This document shows positions 61,060 through 64,000 of a DNA stretch of 64,000 bases, piece by piece. This DNA comes from Pycnopodia helianthoides. Taxonomy: Eukaryota; Echinodermata; Asteroidea; Forcipulatida; Asteriidae. How positions within the stretch are numbered: the stretch's first letter is position 1; every line of letters starts with the position of its first letter. Under the pieces are notes generated by a model, which saw only the letters and a list, made by a program, of their open reading frames with translations, was not told the origin of the DNA and made no database searches. The position numbers were made by a program, and so were the translations under genes. The DNA lies in NCBI GenBank assembly GCA_032158295.1, contig CM063250.1:1991501-2055500 (forward strand), given 5' to 3'.

Positions 61060-62125
61060 CCAATTGTAGTGGATTATAACCCATTACTAGGACAATGTCT
61101 GGATAGTATGTAACAGCACAGCGGTTGTCTTTCTAAATGTGACGTCACACCTTATTGTGAGATAAACAAAGACGACCTCTCGCTTTTCTTAAAAAACAGA
61201 ACTCATACGGGTTGGAAATAAATGGCATTTAAATTAATTACAAATACTCAAAGGCTAACAAACTAATTAAATATAGTGTCTGTAAAATATAGTCTTCCAG
61301 AAATGTGTAAACTTCACTGGTTTAGTATTTCTTAGAGTTCCTCTTTAATGTAACTAACCCAAAGGGTTTATGTACATGTATAGTTATTCAAAAGCAAGGT
61401 ACAGCTTTGATAAACCAATTGCAATAGATTATAACCGATTACTGGAACAATGTTGAGTTAGTAAGAATGTGCTTTTTATGTAACTTGACTCGAAGGGTTT
61501 ATGTCTAGTTATTGAAAAGGCAAGGTAAGGGATTGTAATAGATTATAACCGATTACTGGGACAATGTCTAATTAGTCAATGAACCTGTTATGGATATAGC
61601 AGTAAGACAAGGTACGGGGATTGATAAACCGATTGTAATAGATTGTAACCGATTACTGGGACAATGTCTAATTAGTTAATGAACCTGTTATGGATGTAGC
61701 AGTTTAAAGGGACTACATCAAGTTAAAGACAAGGTACGGGATAGATAAACCGGTTGTAACAGATTGTAACCGATTACTGGGACAATGTCGAGTTAGTAAA
61801 TATATGCTTATATGTAAATGTAACTGAGCATTGTAACTTGGGCACTGGGCATTTACACTGCTAAATGCACCAATATGCATTAAAGTTTGCTGGGGACTGG
61901 GCTTTCACATTGAAATGTCAAGGCCATGTAGAATGCTACTCAATGAGCAACAAAGAATGGGATTTGAGTCGACTAAATGCAACAAACTACAACAACTTTT
62001 ACCATTCAGTGCATTGTGTTGTATTTGGCAGAGACAGGATTAGTGGGGCTACATCAAGTTCAAAGCAAGGTACGGAATTGATAAACAGATTGTAACGGAT
62101 TATGGAGGCAATGTCTAGGTAGTAT
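61060..62125. repeat. Degenerate long-unit tandem block
   Basis: The motif GATTGTAACCGATTACTGGG followed by ACAATGTCTAATTAGT recurs near 61070, 61420, 61540, 61640, 61760 and 62085 with irregular spacing (about 85-350 bp). AAGGTACGGG precedes several copies. Confidence 0.75.
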
Positions 62126-63127
62126 TTAGTAACTAACTAAAATGTCAAGTTACTGAGTCTGTGTTTATTAAAACCTTAGGCCCTGTAGGGACTAGGGTCT
62201 CAATTCATGTCCTTGTTTAAAGGGTGTGTACAACATTCGTAAGATTGAAAATATAAATGTTCACAGATTTGCACATAACTTACATGGTACAAAGACGGTC
62301 TTGGTGGTAAACTTTCCTTGAAATAGGTTTGCTTGAATTGCACTAGTTAATAGGAAATTAGCAAAACAATTAGTCTTTATAGCTCGTGTCCAAAACCTGA
62401 TGTTTGAAAACAGTGAAAACACACATCACAGGGTTTTTCATAACTCCGAAGACCGATTGAGCTAAACATTTCACAGGTTTGTTATTTCATGTATATTTTG
62501 AGTCACATGAAGTGTGGATACTAGCCTTTGAAAACTACCAATGTTGTGCATGAGCTTCAAAGGGCTATGTCAAAATACTTTTATCTGTTTTCAATGTATG
62601 GGTATCTGATTAATAAATGGACCATGTCTAGTTATTGACACAATAGTGTACCAATACAGTTCATGTCTTGTTTACACTGATTAAAATGATAAGAACGGCT
62701 ATTGAAATCTGTTTTTGATGTAGATGATTAAAGGAGCTATGCCTACTGAAAAAAAATATTATACAGGGTTGGTCAAGCAGACAAAAATATTTTTGCTTTT
62801 GCAGACAGTGTTCATGTTTTGTGTAATCAACCGTACACATGAAATAACAAACCTGTGAAAATTTGGGATTTTGTGCGAGTCAGGAGAAATTGGTGGAAAA
62901 ACCATGAACAATTTTCAGCACGTAAACACATTGTCCTTAATTTGGGTGGTAACAACCGAAATCAGCTGTTGCATTTTTTTTAAAGGGATTTCAGATAACG
63001 TTATTTCGGGGGAAATGCTTTACAGAAAATAACGATTCTAGTATGAACTTCATTATCAGAAAGCTTTCAGATGAAAATTCAAAAATTATGTTTTTGTTCG
63101 TTCCAATCCTGTTTAATACATGTACCT

Positions 63128-63477
63128 TTAAAGGCCCTGTACACTATTGGTAAGATCGACAAACACAATGTTCACAGATTCAAACATAACTTACATGATT
63201 TAAAGTAAGTAATGGTAGAAAGGGTTCCTTAAAATATTTCTGCCTAATATGCTATCGTTTCTGAGAAATGAATAAAACAATAGTTTTTATCGCACGCGAT
63301 GTTTGAAAAACAGAAAACACATAAGGTCTCTTTTCACTATTTTCTCGTGGCCTCGATGACCAATTGAGCTCAAATTTTCACTGGTTTGTTATTTCATGTA
63401 TATGGTTAATCACACAAAACATGAACTTTGTTTGCGACTGTTTTGTCAGCTCTACCAATCCTGTATAATACCTTTAA
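63128..63477. mobile_element. MITE family B copy, inverted
   Basis: TTAAAGGCCCTGTACACTAT to AATCCTGTATAATACCTTTAA. Reverse complement of the 6377-6717 element along most of its length. A more diverged relative appears to occupy about 62735-63130. Confidence 0.78.
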
Positions 63478-64000
63478 GTCTATTCTCAGTATTAAAGGGG
63501 TTCTGTAAAGGTATGACCCAGTCACATCAAACTGAAGTTCAAAATATTTGCTCTGCATGAACTCTAGTCATAATGTAGATCAATTACTCTGACAAAACAG
63601 CTTCCGAGTGAAAGAATTCATAAATTTGTGCACTTTATAAAGAAGGCTAATATAATTTTTTTTAAATGACAATTTTACCAAATTATTCGCTTGATTCATC
63701 AAAGCATGAATGAACAAGGGGGACAAATTGGGAAGCCCCATAAAAAATAATCACACTGCTAAAAAACTGGGGAGGAAATCAATCAATGAAGGAAAACTAA
63801 AGGAACTAAAACAACCAGTCAAGTATTTATCACAAACAATAATGTGTATTTGATTTTGTAAAACTGATTATTTATGTCCATGTACACTGCCTGAGCAAAC
63901 ATTATTGAAGCACATTTCCTCAGAAATTCCTGCTCTAACGACCACACTGCTTCTGGGGATAATTAAATCCTACACCACATCTTTAATGAATGCAGGGGGG

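Larger units (their letters stand above)
51795..64000. other. Probable 5' intron/upstream region of UBE2E; no exon recognised
   Basis: UBE2E must continue upstream on the minus strand, but no segment coding its N-terminal part (the KRIQKELAEITLDPPPNC region in human) was found. Seen instead: a 40-bp minisatellite (52424-52663), a SINE (about 53935-54125), CT and G/C runs (53734-53768, 55199-55212), a MITE piece near 56135-56205, family A and B MITEs, a dispersed repeat shared with 9180-9850 (about 59930-60340), and a degenerate tandem block (61060-62125). Confidence 0.55.

Noticed and set aside
61865..62095. 76-codon frame in the right-hand repeat block
   Set aside because: It lies inside the degenerate tandem block and has no homology.

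Overview
This is a eukaryotic, intron-rich, AT-rich animal window. It carries four recognisable protein-coding genes, all split into small exons with GT-AG introns, in a background dense with short non-autonomous transposons, tRNA-like SINEs and minisatellites. The proteins are close to human PLEKHA8/PLEKHA3, FKBP7/FKBP14, DNAJC7 and UBE2E1-3, and each appears as one copy of a family that vertebrates hold as paralogues. That points to an invertebrate, most likely a deuterostome; I suspect an echinoderm such as a sea star from the style of the repeats, but this is a guess. Layout. (1) 817-12681, minus strand: PLEKHA8/FAPP2-like lipid-transfer gene in 11 visible exons (PH domain, then a GLTP domain). 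The last coding part lies left of the window, and exon 11 has a 1-base frameshift. Its introns hold a 72-bp minisatellite, MITEs, SINEs and a 5'-truncated Penelope-like retroelement with an intact GIY-YIG ORF and a hammerhead-like motif. (2) 12682-13513: short gap between two divergent start codons, a probable bidirectional promoter. (3) 13514-18815, plus strand: ER-lumenal FKBP7/14-like protein with signal peptide, divergent FKBP domain and two EF-hands. It has two alternative last exons, each coding a full second EF-hand and its own ER-retrieval-like C terminus (HDEF or HSEL). (4) 18816-24030: intergenic, repeats only. (5) 24031-36948, plus strand: complete DNAJC7-like co-chaperone (TPRs plus J domain, 495 aa), also with an alternative last exon. 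(6) 36949-47364: no gene seen; DNAJC7 3' UTR, repeats, and presumably the UBE2E 3' UTR. (7) 47365-51794, minus strand: the last three coding exons of a UBE2E-type ubiquitin-conjugating enzyme. (8) 51795-64000: probably the long 5' intron of UBE2E, with repeats only. How the genes relate: FKBP7/14 and DNAJC7 both act in protein folding (ER lumen and cytosol), UBE2E in ubiquitylation, and PLEKHA8 in glycolipid transfer at the Golgi. They are not an operon. The head-to-head FKBP-PLEKHA pair does match the human FKBP7-PLEKHA3 and FKBP14-PLEKHA8 pairs, so it is an old linkage. The strongest new-looking observations are the duplicated alternative terminal exons in two chaperone genes, the conserved divergent pair with its Hox-paralogon context, the minisatellite that reads in frame into the DNAJC7 J domain, and the Penelope-type hammerhead-like repeats. 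All exon boundaries were placed by eye from splice signals, reading frame and recalled homology; no alignment or transcript data were available.
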